From Symbiodinium natans (Eukaryota; Sar; Dinophyceae; Suessiales; Symbiodiniaceae), in NCBI GenBank assembly GCA_905221605.1, contig CAJNDS010002345.1, forward strand, positions 295,694 through 359,693: 64,000 nt of DNA. The letters run 5' to 3'. The translations under genes and the position numbers were made by a program. Positions 1-9,272 of the stretch are shown one piece after another. Position 1 is the stretch's first letter; each line of letters starts with the position of its first letter. The notes under the pieces were generated by a model. That model was not told the origin of the DNA. It ran no database searches and was given only the letters and a program-made list of their open reading frames with translations.

Positions 1-339
1 TGCTAGACAAACTGCTCGATTATCGATGCTACCTTGGAGCACCGCAAGCTTGCAGCATGCTCCTAACTAGATATAAAGGGTAGCCCGCTTGATCTCCAAG
101 AGCAGCTTTGGCGCGCGTGCAAAGCTTGCATGTCTCTGCCTGTCGGAAGCCTTCGGTCTTTTTAGGAATCGGTTGCTGGGCCTGCCGAGACTTCGAATCA
201 CAACAGCCACGCTGGTGCAACCGCGGCATTGATCAAGCAGTCATGTTATCAACCCCTCCAAGACAAGAAGCAAAACAGGAAAGTTGACTTCACAAGCAAA
301 ACTTATCGCTATACTGTTCCCCTTACAACGCATCAACCC

Positions 340-425
340 CCGATAAGCAAGACTTGGCACTGTTTTTCAATCTCCGATAAGCAAGACTTGATATCTATCT
401 TCACCATGCATCCCGATAAGCAAGC
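340..425 (+). repeat. Three short direct repeats of CGATAAGCAAG(ACTTG)
   Basis: CGATAAGCAAGACTTG occurs at about 342 and 376, and a third, truncated version (CGATAAGCAAGCATAC) near 414. The duplicated segment at about 16,309 has one copy only, so the unit was amplified after the segments separated, or lost there. Confidence 0.6.
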
Positions 426-946
426 ATACTAGTCAAACTCAAACCCCCCCCTTCCTTCCCCCCTTCCCCCTTCCCTCCCCCCCCTTCCCTCCCCCCCCAC
501 CTCCCTCCCCCTCCCCCAGCCGTGCACTCCCAGAGCCCCCCGGGCTCGAAATATATCTAAAACTATTGCAAGACGCGCACTCCCGCAGCGTCCCGGTCTC
601 AAGTCTAAAGGGTCGCCTTGAGGAGAGCGCTGCCAGCATTCCCCGCTAAGGGGCTGGCGTCGTTGTCCTCCAAGTCTGTCGACTTCGTTCAACGGGGCCG
701 AATGTTCAACAGGGCCGAAACAGGCCGAAGATCTGGCTTCGGGTTTGGGATTTCTACATGTCATTCGTGGACTGCACTCATCACACGTCACGCAAAGCTG
801 CGAGATAGGTTTGGCGGCTGACATTTCTCAAGTACTCGGAGCGCTCACTGCTCCCGAAGGCCCAGCCCTAGCAAAACCCCTGGCTCAAAGCTGCGCGAAA
901 GCTCGCCTTCGCAGGCATGGCAGCCAAGGTCTTCACATCCAGCTCC

Positions 947-2052
947 TCATGCCTCCAGCCCACGCGAACCCCGTATGCGTGCCCGCGTGCCCATTCGGGC
1001 ATCAGCTATTGGCAAGATCTGGCAGAGCAGAAAGCAGACATGTTCAAGAGCATAGCGCCGGCACAGCCTGGACTCCAGAAGCTCCACGGCCGCCCCGCAG
1101 CCCTCCAGCAGCTCTTCCGCCAGCTCACAGGGCTTCGGCGGCTTTGCACCCGCCGCATCCTGCCGAGCTGCCAAGCTCTTTGCTCTCCTCACTCTCTCGC
1201 GAAATTCTTGAGTCCTGACGTGCACGGAAGACCCCGGCCGTGATCTTGGAACCTTCCGGGATGATGCCGATGCTGTCGATCCGCTTCGGCAGCAAGGAGC
1301 CCTGCGTGGAGGCAACAGCTTGAGGCGCCGGAGACACAGAACCCGTATATTAAACCACAACGCACGCGGCACGCGGCCCTGCCGTGCAGATGTTGGTCGG
1401 ATATGGGATCTCGACGAAGCTTGCGCGCACTCCGTGCAGGTGCAATAGTGAAGCCACCGCCTCTCAGTCTAGAGACAGGGACCCACTGTAGCAGCTCTAG
1501 CAAAACAGTTCATAGCAGGTTTTATTCCATGCAAAGCCCGCAAGATCCCGCAAGCATCCGCACGCCTCCTCCGGGAAGTTGAGGTCTGCCAGCAGGAGAG
1601 TTGGCTGCTTGTCTTTCGCCAGCATGGTCTTGAGGCACTTGCAGAACTCCCGGCGAGCGGGACCGAAAGGCTTCCCAGGCAGATGCCTTAAGGGCCACGG
1701 GACACGCGGGCGATCAGAGACTTTGGGGACTGCGGTGCCTACGCACTGTCAGCGAGAGTTTCGTGCTTTAAACGCTGCCGAGGCACGTGGTCACTACGCG
1801 GATCGGACTGTGGCAGGACTTCAACCGAAACTTCGCTTCCAGAATTGCCTGCACGAAGCGACTACCGCGCATTGCTGGACGGAGACAGAGAGAGAGAGAG
1901 AGAGGATAGAGGGAGAGAGAGAGTTGGGTGCGGGGGGGAATGCGAGAGGAAGATAGCGCAACTGCGCGGAAACTGGCCTTCTTCTTGTCAGATGGGTAGG
2001 CCTCTGCACTGTTGCTCAAGAAGGTCAGCTTCGCTTCGTTGTAGATCAGTGC
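947..2052 (-). pseudogene. Detached 3' EEP exons of the Roc-COR-NTase-EEP gene (copy A1)
   Basis: On the minus strand, exons homologous to the resident gene occur at 1,963-2,052 (ALIYNEAKL...), 1,787-1,848 (...IRVVTT), 1,566-1,686 (HLPGKPFGPARREF...LLLADLNFPEE), 1,383-1,460 (...PYPTNICT) and 1,220-1,301 (LLPKRIDSIGIIPEGS). They have the same lengths and splice phases as the resident copy, except that the first is 90 nt here and 89 nt there. A last helical exon (reading ELAEELLEGCG...) ends at a stop at 947. The acceptor that opens this last exon in the resident copy (CGGCAG|GT) reads CGGCGG|GT here, so the AG is lost. All upstream domains are absent because the segment ends at 2,130. I call it a pseudogene fragment; a chimeric transcript cannot be excluded. 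Confidence 0.7.
1879..1925 (+). repeat. GA microsatellite in an EEP-gene intron
   Basis: An AGAG-rich run lies between EEP exons. The equivalent tract in the other copy is at about 17,882-17,933 and differs in length and interruptions. On the coding (minus) strand it is a CT-rich tract upstream of an acceptor. Confidence 0.8.
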
Positions 2053-2130
2053 CTGGCCGGGCACCCGCCCCCTCCGGCCCATCAAAACGCTGCAATCCAA
2101 AAACCAAGTTTGCTTCAAGGACCGGATAAC

Positions 2131-4577
2131 CTAAACTGACTCCAAACAAGAGGAGCTTTGGACGGAAGATGTTTTTAAAAACTCTGCATCTCAAGCCTTT
2201 TGCAGGATTCCACTTGAGGTGATGAGACTGCGGGCTTTGCTTGATCTTTGAGGCCGCGGCTCTTCCCTCGCAGGAATTCCGGCCTCCCACATGGGTGCAA
2301 CGGAGGTTCAAGGCTCACGCACTGGAGCCTCCGGATTGTGAGATCGGGGCAGTCGGAGGCCCTTCCGTCTGTCATCCGCACAGGACTTCCACACCACACT
2401 TGAGCATCCTTAAATATCCCCCAAAACCCTTCCCGGTTCGTTCGGCACCTCCTCGCCCATCTGCTGCACTTTGGCCTGATTTGACTTACTTTGAATTGAC
2501 TTACTGCCACTTGTGGAATACTTCTCCGTACGTAGGACGATGCAAGGAAGGGCCAGGATTCCGAGTAAGAAGACTTCTGATAAAGGAGGCGCCCTGTGCA
2601 TGATGGTCTTGTCCAACTAGTTCAGGTTCATGAAGAGCTCTGGCTCTCTGGAACAAGAACAGCTACCTTCGGCCCTAGATGTTCTACGGCTCCAAGTAGC
2701 GGTAACCCTATGGGCCCTGAGAAAGGAATCCTCACAACAGGTAACTGTATACTCGCAGCGGCCAAGATCCATCAAAGCATATGTCTCTTCCGCAAAAAGC
2801 CCCTGCCAGCATGCCAAAAGGCTGAGGCTGTCCACACCCAGAAAAGCCCCCAAGGCCAAACCCTCCTTCCCTCGGTGTTTCGGAAAGCGTCCTCTGAACT
2901 TCGAGAAAAAGAAAAAAGAGCACCCCCAAACCTTAAACCCTAAACTCTAAACCCAACCGTACTTCCCTCAGTTCACGACCCATGATGATTCCTGGGCTCA
3001 CGCTCTGGGATTCCCGGCCAGGGGAAGGACGAAGGTGGCCGTGAAGGGGGGAAGCTCATTCTCTTCCCCGGTGCTTCCTCTGCATAAGAACAATCCAGCC
3101 CAAAGCAGTGAGTGGCATCAACACCTTTAGGTTCTCTCTCCTACCACTTCTTCAAGAGAGAGTGAGAGTATCAGGTACCTCCTCCTTACTTCCCCCCCTT
3201 CAACACAAATTCGGATCAGGGTCGAGGGCATCTTGGCTTCTTATTGTAGCAAGTTGAAAATGAAAGTTTAGGGGTTTAATTGGGGGGGGTTGGCTGGTCT
3301 TGTGGCATTTGCCGATCACGGCATGGGACTTGTTGAACATGCGACCATGCAGCACTGAAAGGTGCACCCCAATTAGACCCGAAATGCCCTAAGCCGCGAA
3401 TCTGGATCAGTCCTTCAGCGGCATCTTCCAGGATGTCTCGCAACCTGCAACTGAAACTCGTTGGGGCTGGGGATTCTTGGCGCCTCTACAGAGCCCCCAG
3501 GGCACCACAACAATGAGACCATGATTTGGAGAACCGAGTCGGACGTGCTTTGGGGAGTGTCACGGCCACCACGAGCAAACGGCTGTAGGCCGCTAGCGAC
3601 TAGCAAGCTCACCGCGGCAACGCGAACGCAGTTTGCACTCGAACTGAGAGATACATGACGTTCTACGATGAGTTGCTAAACTTGCTCAACCCTCCTTCAG
3701 AGTGGACGCGCCACTGATTGAGCCTGCTGTCCGGTGCGCTACTTAAAGTGCCCGAGTCACGAGAGCTTGCACAGAAGGAGGGCCTAGCAAACAAGATTCT
3801 CGATTTTTTTCGGAACGTTTAAGCAAATAAAAATTCCAAACAACACACCCCCCCCCCCCCCTAAAAGGTTGAAAAAGCCCTTGACAAACCTGAAACACCC
3901 CGAAGCACGCCCGCAGTGTTCCAAAAATGTCACCCCTTCTACTCCTCAACCCCTACAATGTCACCCCCAAATCCTAACCCCAAAAACTCCACCCCCTCAA
4001 ACCCTCAACCCCAAACCCTGCGCGAGTTTCAGCGGAGGCGCCGAAGCCAGGGCAAAGGAAGCTCCTGCGCGAAGCGCCCGCCAGGAGCCAGGGAGGCGGC
4101 GGCCTCCGCCGTGTTTCTTCGATACGTCTTTAGGGAGATATAGGGGGGGCTTGGGAGGGCGGGGCTTAGGAGGGTTTAGGGTTTTCGGGCCACCCGCCTA
4201 GCTGACGACAGGGTTTTGGGGGCTTCGCGGGGTTTGGTTTAAGGTTACCGGCTTGGAGGGTGCTTATGGCGCTTGGGGCCGAAGCTCCTAAAATCCGAGG
4301 AGGCCATGAAAAAGCGTAAACCCCAAACGGCAGTAGGCCCTGTTTTCTGAAGAGGGTCTGCACCCTAAACCTTGAACCCTATCAACCCCCAAAGTATACC
4401 CCGATTCCCCCCAAAAGAGGGTCCGCAGTCAAAGTTTTCAGATCAGTAAACCCTAAACCCTAAACCCAAACCAAAAAACCCCAAACCCTATAAACCCTAA
4501 ACGGGCCTCCCGATCCACTGCGGCGCGGAGCTCCGGAATGCCGGAGGCGGCGGCGCATCACCTCACTGGCCGCCCTT
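2131..4577 (+). repeat. Segmental duplication B, copy 1
   Basis: This segment aligns closely and in the same orientation with 58,037-60,532. Differences are single-base changes and a few indels: about 20 bp near 2,715 present here only, short insertions near 59,195 and 59,728 in the other copy, and a telomeric array at 60,054 in the other copy. Homology begins at TAAACTGA right after segment A ends, and fades at GGCCGCCCTTT. Open frames of 65-120 codons occur, but the indels shift them between copies, so I find no protein-coding gene. It is the least diverged of the three duplications. Confidence 0.93.
4189..4203 (+). other. 15-bp motif GCCACCCGCCTAGCT next to telomere-like repeats
   Basis: The motif follows a TTTAGGG-rich stretch. 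It recurs at 11,631-11,645 and 60,204-60,218, and with one change at 53,366-53,380, each time beside TTTAGGG or TTTGGGG repeats. Confidence 0.7.
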
Positions 4578-4800
4578 TGGAAGCTTCTATAAGGGCTTTT
4601 TTTTTGTTGCCAAGGGTTTAGGGTTTAGGGCTACTAGGGGCTATTAGGGGCTATTATAGGGTGTAGGGTTTATAGGTCTGAGGGAGGGCGTTGAAAGGGG
4701 GGTTGTAGGGTTTTGGGGGATGCCCTTGAATCATGTAACCCTTGCTCTGGGGGGGGGGGGGGGGGGGAGGTTTGGGGGTTTTCATGCATCCCAGGCCTCC
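4440..4800 (+). repeat. Degenerate TTTAGGG/CCCTAAA-type tract between segments B and C
   Basis: CCCTAAACCC-type units at about 4,448-4,502 and TTTAGGG, CTATTAGGGG and TGTAGGG variants at about 4,615-4,720 are followed by a poly-G run near 4,749-4,768. The part after 4,578 belongs to neither neighbouring duplicated segment and marks their junction. No gene is seen. Confidence 0.75.
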
Positions 4801-4857
4801 TCTCCGCCCCGCTCCTCCAAGCCGAAGGCCCGTCGCCTCGGCGCGCCGGTCCCAAAC

Positions 4858-5320
4858 CCGGGCCGAGGCCCAGCCGTGCCCAGCTCCTCCCAAGTCTTCG
4901 CCTGGCTCTCGCTTTGTTCTTTAAGGGTTTGGGCAGGTAATTTTGTGGGGCTCCTCATTTCACTGCACAAGGCAACGCAGAGCAGAGAAGCGGAGCCCTT
5001 CGGGGGGGGCCCTTCAAAACGCCTCGAGGCCGAAGGCCCAGACGTCGTTCAGGAAGTTGAAACGCCCTCGGAACGCGAAAAGAGGGCCCGCAGGAGGACG
5101 AACAGACGAACAAAACAAGGGTGAGAAAACAAAAGGCGCGGGAGTAGGAGGAGAGAGGAGAGAGAGAGAGGACAAGGAGGCTTTGAAACGGGGGCTTCTG
5201 GCCTCCTTCGCCGCCAAAGACGAGGAGTCGCCGCGAGGCCGCGTCGACGACGGCGCTGTGGCCATCCCGCTTCGCCGGCCGCGGCGCGCCCTCCGCGGGC
5301 TCCAAGAGCTGCCAGCGAGC
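4858..5320 (-). pseudogene. Kelch-repeat gene fragment (copy C1)
   Basis: Exon 1 (5,212-5,320, 109 nt) reads ARWQLLEPAEGAPRPAKRDG, then HSAVVDAASRRLLVFGG. Exon 2 (5,023-5,066, 44 nt) reads FNFLNDVWAFGLE. Both keep the sizes and GC-AG splice sites of the full gene at 25.7-32.6 kb. Exon 3 begins at 4,901 (AKTWEELGTAGPRP) but is cut at about 4,858, where a deletion removes its HSA...LLFGG half and joins directly to what was intron. The next linker exon has also lost bases. No further kelch exons follow before the B/C junction, so this is a broken copy of the gene's start. Confidence 0.75.
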
Positions 5321-5850
5321 CTCCCCCCGGTGCTTTCGATTGGGCGCTGGCTGCACGATGGGGAGAGGGGCGAAAAGTTCAGGAGGGGGGGGGGGGGGGG
5401 GCATCATCTCCCAGCGCAAAAAAAAACAAAACACACTTCCCAGCCTGGCCTCCATCACAAGGATTCCCGGGCCTCTGCACTTTCAGTCACGGGCGCTTCC
5501 GGCGGGGTTGGGGCCTCGGGGCGTACTGGCCGCTGGCAACGGTCCGTGTTGTGCACTGCAATGGGGAGGCCGGGCAGTGGTTGCAATGCAACGGCGCGGT
5601 TTACCACGATTCTCATTGCTGAAAGCCGTTCTCTGCAGCAGTGCGCTGTGCATCACTGCACACTTCGCTTCAAGTCCGATCTGTGGCTCCACACTGCGAC
5701 TGCGACGCGGCATCCATCTGCATGACCGCCCCGCTTTCGCTAGCCGAAAGAACCCTTGAACCAGGCCCCACGGCGAATCTCACGGCGATGGGTTCCACAA
5801 GGTTCGAATATACGGCTGGAGGTCGGCGCAGACTGCAACTGAGATAGTCT

Positions 5851-5895
5851 ATGGCACGGCCCCTTCTTTTCCTCATAGCTTGCCTCTGCTAGCCA
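5851..5895 (+). pseudogene. Disrupted relative of the signal-peptide-like ORF at 33,425
   Basis: ATGGCACGGCCCCTTCTTTT matches the start of the short hydrophobic ORF at 33,425-33,508. A small insertion (ATAGCT) after the first nine codons changes the frame and gives an early TAG. The following CACAGGAGTGG...GCACAGCCC is shared. Confidence 0.4.
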
Positions 5896-6236
5896 CAGGA
5901 GTGGTGGCACAGCCCACAGACAGGTCCACATAAAGTATACCATTGTCTGTACACTGTGTAATGTACCGACAAGCGAAATAACCACAACATATCGAAGTCC
6001 ATACTTTTAGTACCGTAGGCTACGAAAACATGCTTCTGTATAGCTCTCTTGGCCTTTCCGATGTCGCAAATGCAAGGGCGCCATCCGGGTGCATGTTTCA
6101 CGCACCTTCCCGCGGTCAGGCTAGTCACGTCTGCCATTCTCCCAAATTTTGCAGGTCCACGCAGGCATCATGCATCCGACCCACTTTGCAGGGAGTTCAA
6201 CGTGCAAAGGTGTCTATATTGTATAGTATATATCAG

Positions 6237-6262
6237 CCATATATATATATATATATATATAT
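6237..6262 (+). repeat. TA dinucleotide repeat
   Basis: A run of TA units lies within segment C copy 1. It is absent from the aligned part of the other copy. Confidence 0.85.
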
Positions 6263-7394
6263 ACTTTGTTCTAGGCCACGGAAAAGTAGGAGAGTCCGGC
6301 GGTTGTACAGGATTGTTGAAGCGATGTGCAGGATATTGGTCTTTGGCCTCCGTGCGGCATGCATTTTGTGGTGGTGCTGTCCTTCTCACACGGACCCTTG
6401 CATGAAAGAAAAACAGCGACACAGATCTCGAACCCTCTAAATGAAAAAGCGAAGAGCCACACTTTTCCAGTACCGTTGCGCTTCTGCTTTGGTTCCCTGC
6501 CACCAGCAACTTCGCATTCCACAGCAAGAGAGAACATGAACAGCGCCCAGGCAGGCGAACCGCCACAGCGAAGGGCGGTCTCAGGCGGGCCTGGGGAAAC
6601 CTGTGCGAAAAAAGGGGGGCTTGGAGAAAAATCACAAAGCCTCCCTAGCGCCCCAGGGAGCGAAGCCAAACCCCAACGAAGCAACAAAAACTAAGATCAG
6701 AATTCTGATGGCTATAGCATACGTTTCACTCTCGAGAACGACACAGAATCGGAAGGGCGGGAAACTGAAAGTTCTTACTATCTTGCTCCAACTGATGACC
6801 CCATGGGGACCAAACATGCTATGAAAGTATTGCAGTACATGGACAACGAAGTCCCGAAAAGCAGACTTTACTCTGCTCCTGTCAAGCATCATGAGCATCA
6901 GCAGGGTCGGCGCCCTGCTGCCGACCCTCCCAACACATGCACAGAAGCGGGCGCCATAAATCTCTTGCAAATCAGAGTGACAAGCTGTGTCTGTTTCAAG
7001 GGTTTTGGGAGGGTTTGGGCGCGAACCCTGGGTTCGAAGAAGACACCTTCAGCTGGAATCACCGTCCAGAAAGCCCAATCAAAATCGCAAAGCCTTCCGG
7101 AAGCCACATCAGCTACACCAGCAAATGCGTCTTACACAGCCTCAAACCGCACATATCCGCACATGCACTCGGAGGCCTCGACTGCCTCGAAATTCATGAC
7201 CGACATTTGGCGTGCTGCACAAACAGTGTGCTGCATAAAGGGTTTCTTGGCGCTCCTCGCCTGACTCTGTATCACAAGTGCTGCTCTCACCTTGGTATGT
7301 GACCGGTCTCGCTCGCTAAGAGCCAAGCTCGGACCAAAAGCTGCAAGCCCAAAAACCGACTCAACATGGCATCAGGCAGCATCTAGGCACTCAC

Positions 7395-7583
7395 CTGCAA
7401 CAGGCGATGGAAATCGTAAAGTTGCTTGACGCTAGTTGCGAGCCGTCGACGAGCGTTCTGCAACTCTTCAGCATTAAAGCCCCCTTCTTGCAATTTCGGA
7501 TGAAGGCAATGGCTGCAATATGCTGCAATGCTAAATGCAGTGCGGAAGCCCACCAAAAAGCTCTTAGTTGGCTCTTGCCACAA
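7395..7583 (-). CDS. Probable internal exon, unknown protein (copy C1)
   Basis: The minus-strand frame reads GFRTAFSIAAYCSH, then LHPKLQEGGFNAEELQNARR, then LATSVKQLYDFHRLLQ, and ends at a canonical donor, CTGTTGCAG|GTGAGT, after 7,395. The second copy of segment C has the same frame and donor (34,380-34,568) with a few amino-acid changes, which supports a real exon. The phrase EGGFNAEEL resembles short helical repeats of the type 'GF(S/N)AEEL' that I associate with protist scaffold proteins; this is only a resemblance. The 5' boundary is unclear: the frame is open to 7,583, with several possible AG acceptors. No partner exons were identified. Confidence 0.45.
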
Positions 7584-8689
7584 ATCGCAAATAGCGTCAC
7601 GTCAAAAGCGAACTGTGAACCTCCGGCTTGATAGCAGAGTCCCACTCTCCTGTGCCTACAGGCTTACAGGCTCGAGTCCCGATCGCTCGGTGGCACATCA
7701 AGGCGAAACTAATAGGCGATAGTGGTTTCGCTCCCATTTTGCTCTATCAAGTCCTCGCCGGCTGTGGAGAGCAGCTGCTGATGGATGTCCTGTGCTACGC
7801 TTCTTCCCATCGGAAAAGGCATGGACACCGATGATGCATCAGGGTTGAGAGCTTTGCCCGTGCATGGCATCAAATAGTGCGGTGTAGCAGAACCAGGAAA
7901 GGATGAAATTGGAATACGAAGAGGGGCCACAAATTCAGAAACATCTTCAGCAGAACCCACATGCAGCCATGCTTCAAACGACGTCCCGTTCCCCGGAAGG
8001 GCACAATCGGCAGCTGCCTCAGTCATCGTGGGGGGGAACGATGTAGCACCGCCAGATTGCGAGAAACAATGGGGAGTTCTTGACAACTAGTGCCTTGGGC
8101 GGGGTTGCCAAGACGAGTGCACATGCTAAAGTCACTGCGAGGCCTTGCCTGCGATCCTATAGGTCCTCGTGCCATTGCTTGGTCCTGCTTTATTCCAGTA
8201 AGGAAACTCTGTTGCTCCGGAGGACGCCCGCCAATCATGCGTCCATGCATGCTCAAAGTCAAGAAGCCATGGAGCGCTGCGGGAGGGTGCAGAAACCATC
8301 GCGCCAACCCAATCTCTGCTTTGGTTCGGGAGCTCGATAGCCCCTCCCGCCCCCCCCCCACCTCAAGCCCCCCTTAACACACCCTTACAACTTATGCAAC
8401 CCAAACAAGTTCCCTAAGCGCCCCTTCTGGGCCCTTCTGTGGGCCCGGCCCGCAGTCAACCAGGCAAGCCTCCGCAGAGCCTGAGAGGCGATCGACGTGG
8501 CATTTCTCTGGGAGGCGTGGGCTCTCGCAGACACTGCATGTGCAGGGCAGTCGCAAGAACCATTGTAGCTATAGATTGCCCACAACGAGCGAAGTCGAGG
8601 GCTTTCAAGACCCAGTGACTTTTCATCCCTCATGATGAGAGAATGGCATTCTTCTTGGGCACGGGTACTATGGAACCTTCGTGTTCTCA

Positions 8690-9107
8690 ACAGTCTACAC
8701 CCTCTACTTTGGGATCGCGTCGGACTTATAAAGTTAAAAGTAACTTGTATCCTATTTATAACTTTCTATCTTGGGTGATAAGCACCATATCTTGAATGGT
8801 AAGTATCATATCTTCAAGCTAAGTTATGTACACTGACGACGTACTTGTGCGCCAGATACATAGTTAGCGGCCACTTGGCTGCCAAGGCTTGAAAAAGTTA
8901 GCAGCAACTTAGCTAGTTAAGATGTTTTCGGATTTTTCTTTATAGGAAATGCAGTACTTATTTCTTACAAATTGTGTCTCTACACTCTTGTCTTTCCTTG
9001 TAAGAACTCTATAAAGTTAGACATGCTGAATGCCAGATCAGATCCGCTTCTTGCCCTTTTTATCGCAGGCACACCAGGCTTGTGTTCTCCTTGTAGTTTT
9101 TTGAGCC
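8690..9107 (+). other. AT-rich stretch without a recognised gene
   Basis: Composition drops sharply in GC compared with the flanks (for example TATAAAGTTAAAAGTAACTT). AAGTTAGCAGCAACTTAGCT and related AACTTAGC/GCTAAGTT words recur here and again at about 9,330-9,405. It begins immediately after segment C ends. It may be upstream DNA of the short ORF at 9,108, but I see no defined promoter motif. Confidence 0.5.
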
Positions 9108-9272
9108 ATGTCCAGGAAATTTCGAAGGCTTTCTGGGATCTTGGCCCTCGCCTTGCTTTGCTTCCTGTGGCCCTCGCCTTGCTCTGCGCTGCTGCTTTCT
9201 CTCAAAAGGGAGTCCCCCCGGCCCCGTGTCCTGCTGCTCACAAGTCTCTCACCAGGACATCTTGATGACTAA
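9108..9272 (+). CDS. Short ORF with signal-peptide-like N terminus
   Basis: A 54-codon frame starts at GCCATGTCC and reads MSRKFRRLSGILALALLCFL, then WPSPCSALLLSL, ending at TAA. The basic start, the hydrophobic run of about 15 residues and the small residues near the predicted cut (PCSA) fit a secretory signal peptide. It may be the first exon of a secreted or plastid-targeted protein; dinoflagellate plastid proteins begin with a signal peptide. No downstream exon was identified, and the reverse strand also has open frames, so confidence is low. Confidence 0.35.
   Translation: MSRKFRRLSGILALALLCFLWPSPCSALLLSLKRESPRPRVLLLTSLSPGHLDD

Larger units (their letters stand above)
1..2130 (+). repeat. 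Segmental duplication A, copy 1 (left part cut by window edge)
   Basis: This stretch aligns in the same orientation with about 16,005-18,139. Shared landmarks run in the same order: the CGATAAGCAAGACTTGG motif, the GA-rich microsatellite and six EEP exons. Homology stops at about 2,130 here and 18,139 there, just after the shared CTTCAAGGACC. In the other copy the break falls inside an intron of a longer gene, so that copy looks like the parent and this one a detached 3' end. Substitutions and small indels are frequent, so this is not an exact assembly duplicate. Confidence 0.9.
4801..8676 (+). repeat. Segmental duplication C, copy 1
   Basis: This segment aligns in the same orientation with about 31,925-35,645. 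It starts in kelch exon sequence (CCTCCAAGCCGAAGGCCC...) and ends near the shared TTCTTCTTGGGC...ACTATGGAACCT. Many indels separate the copies. This copy has extra sequence around 6,100-7,250. The other copy has an internal tandem duplication at 33.87-34.76 kb. Divergence is clearly greater than for segment B, suggesting an older event. Confidence 0.88.

Noticed and set aside
1-8676. Duplicated segments as simple assembly errors
   Set aside because: The copies differ by many substitutions and indels, and each has private insertions, so they are not the same reads placed twice. Junctions still need long reads.
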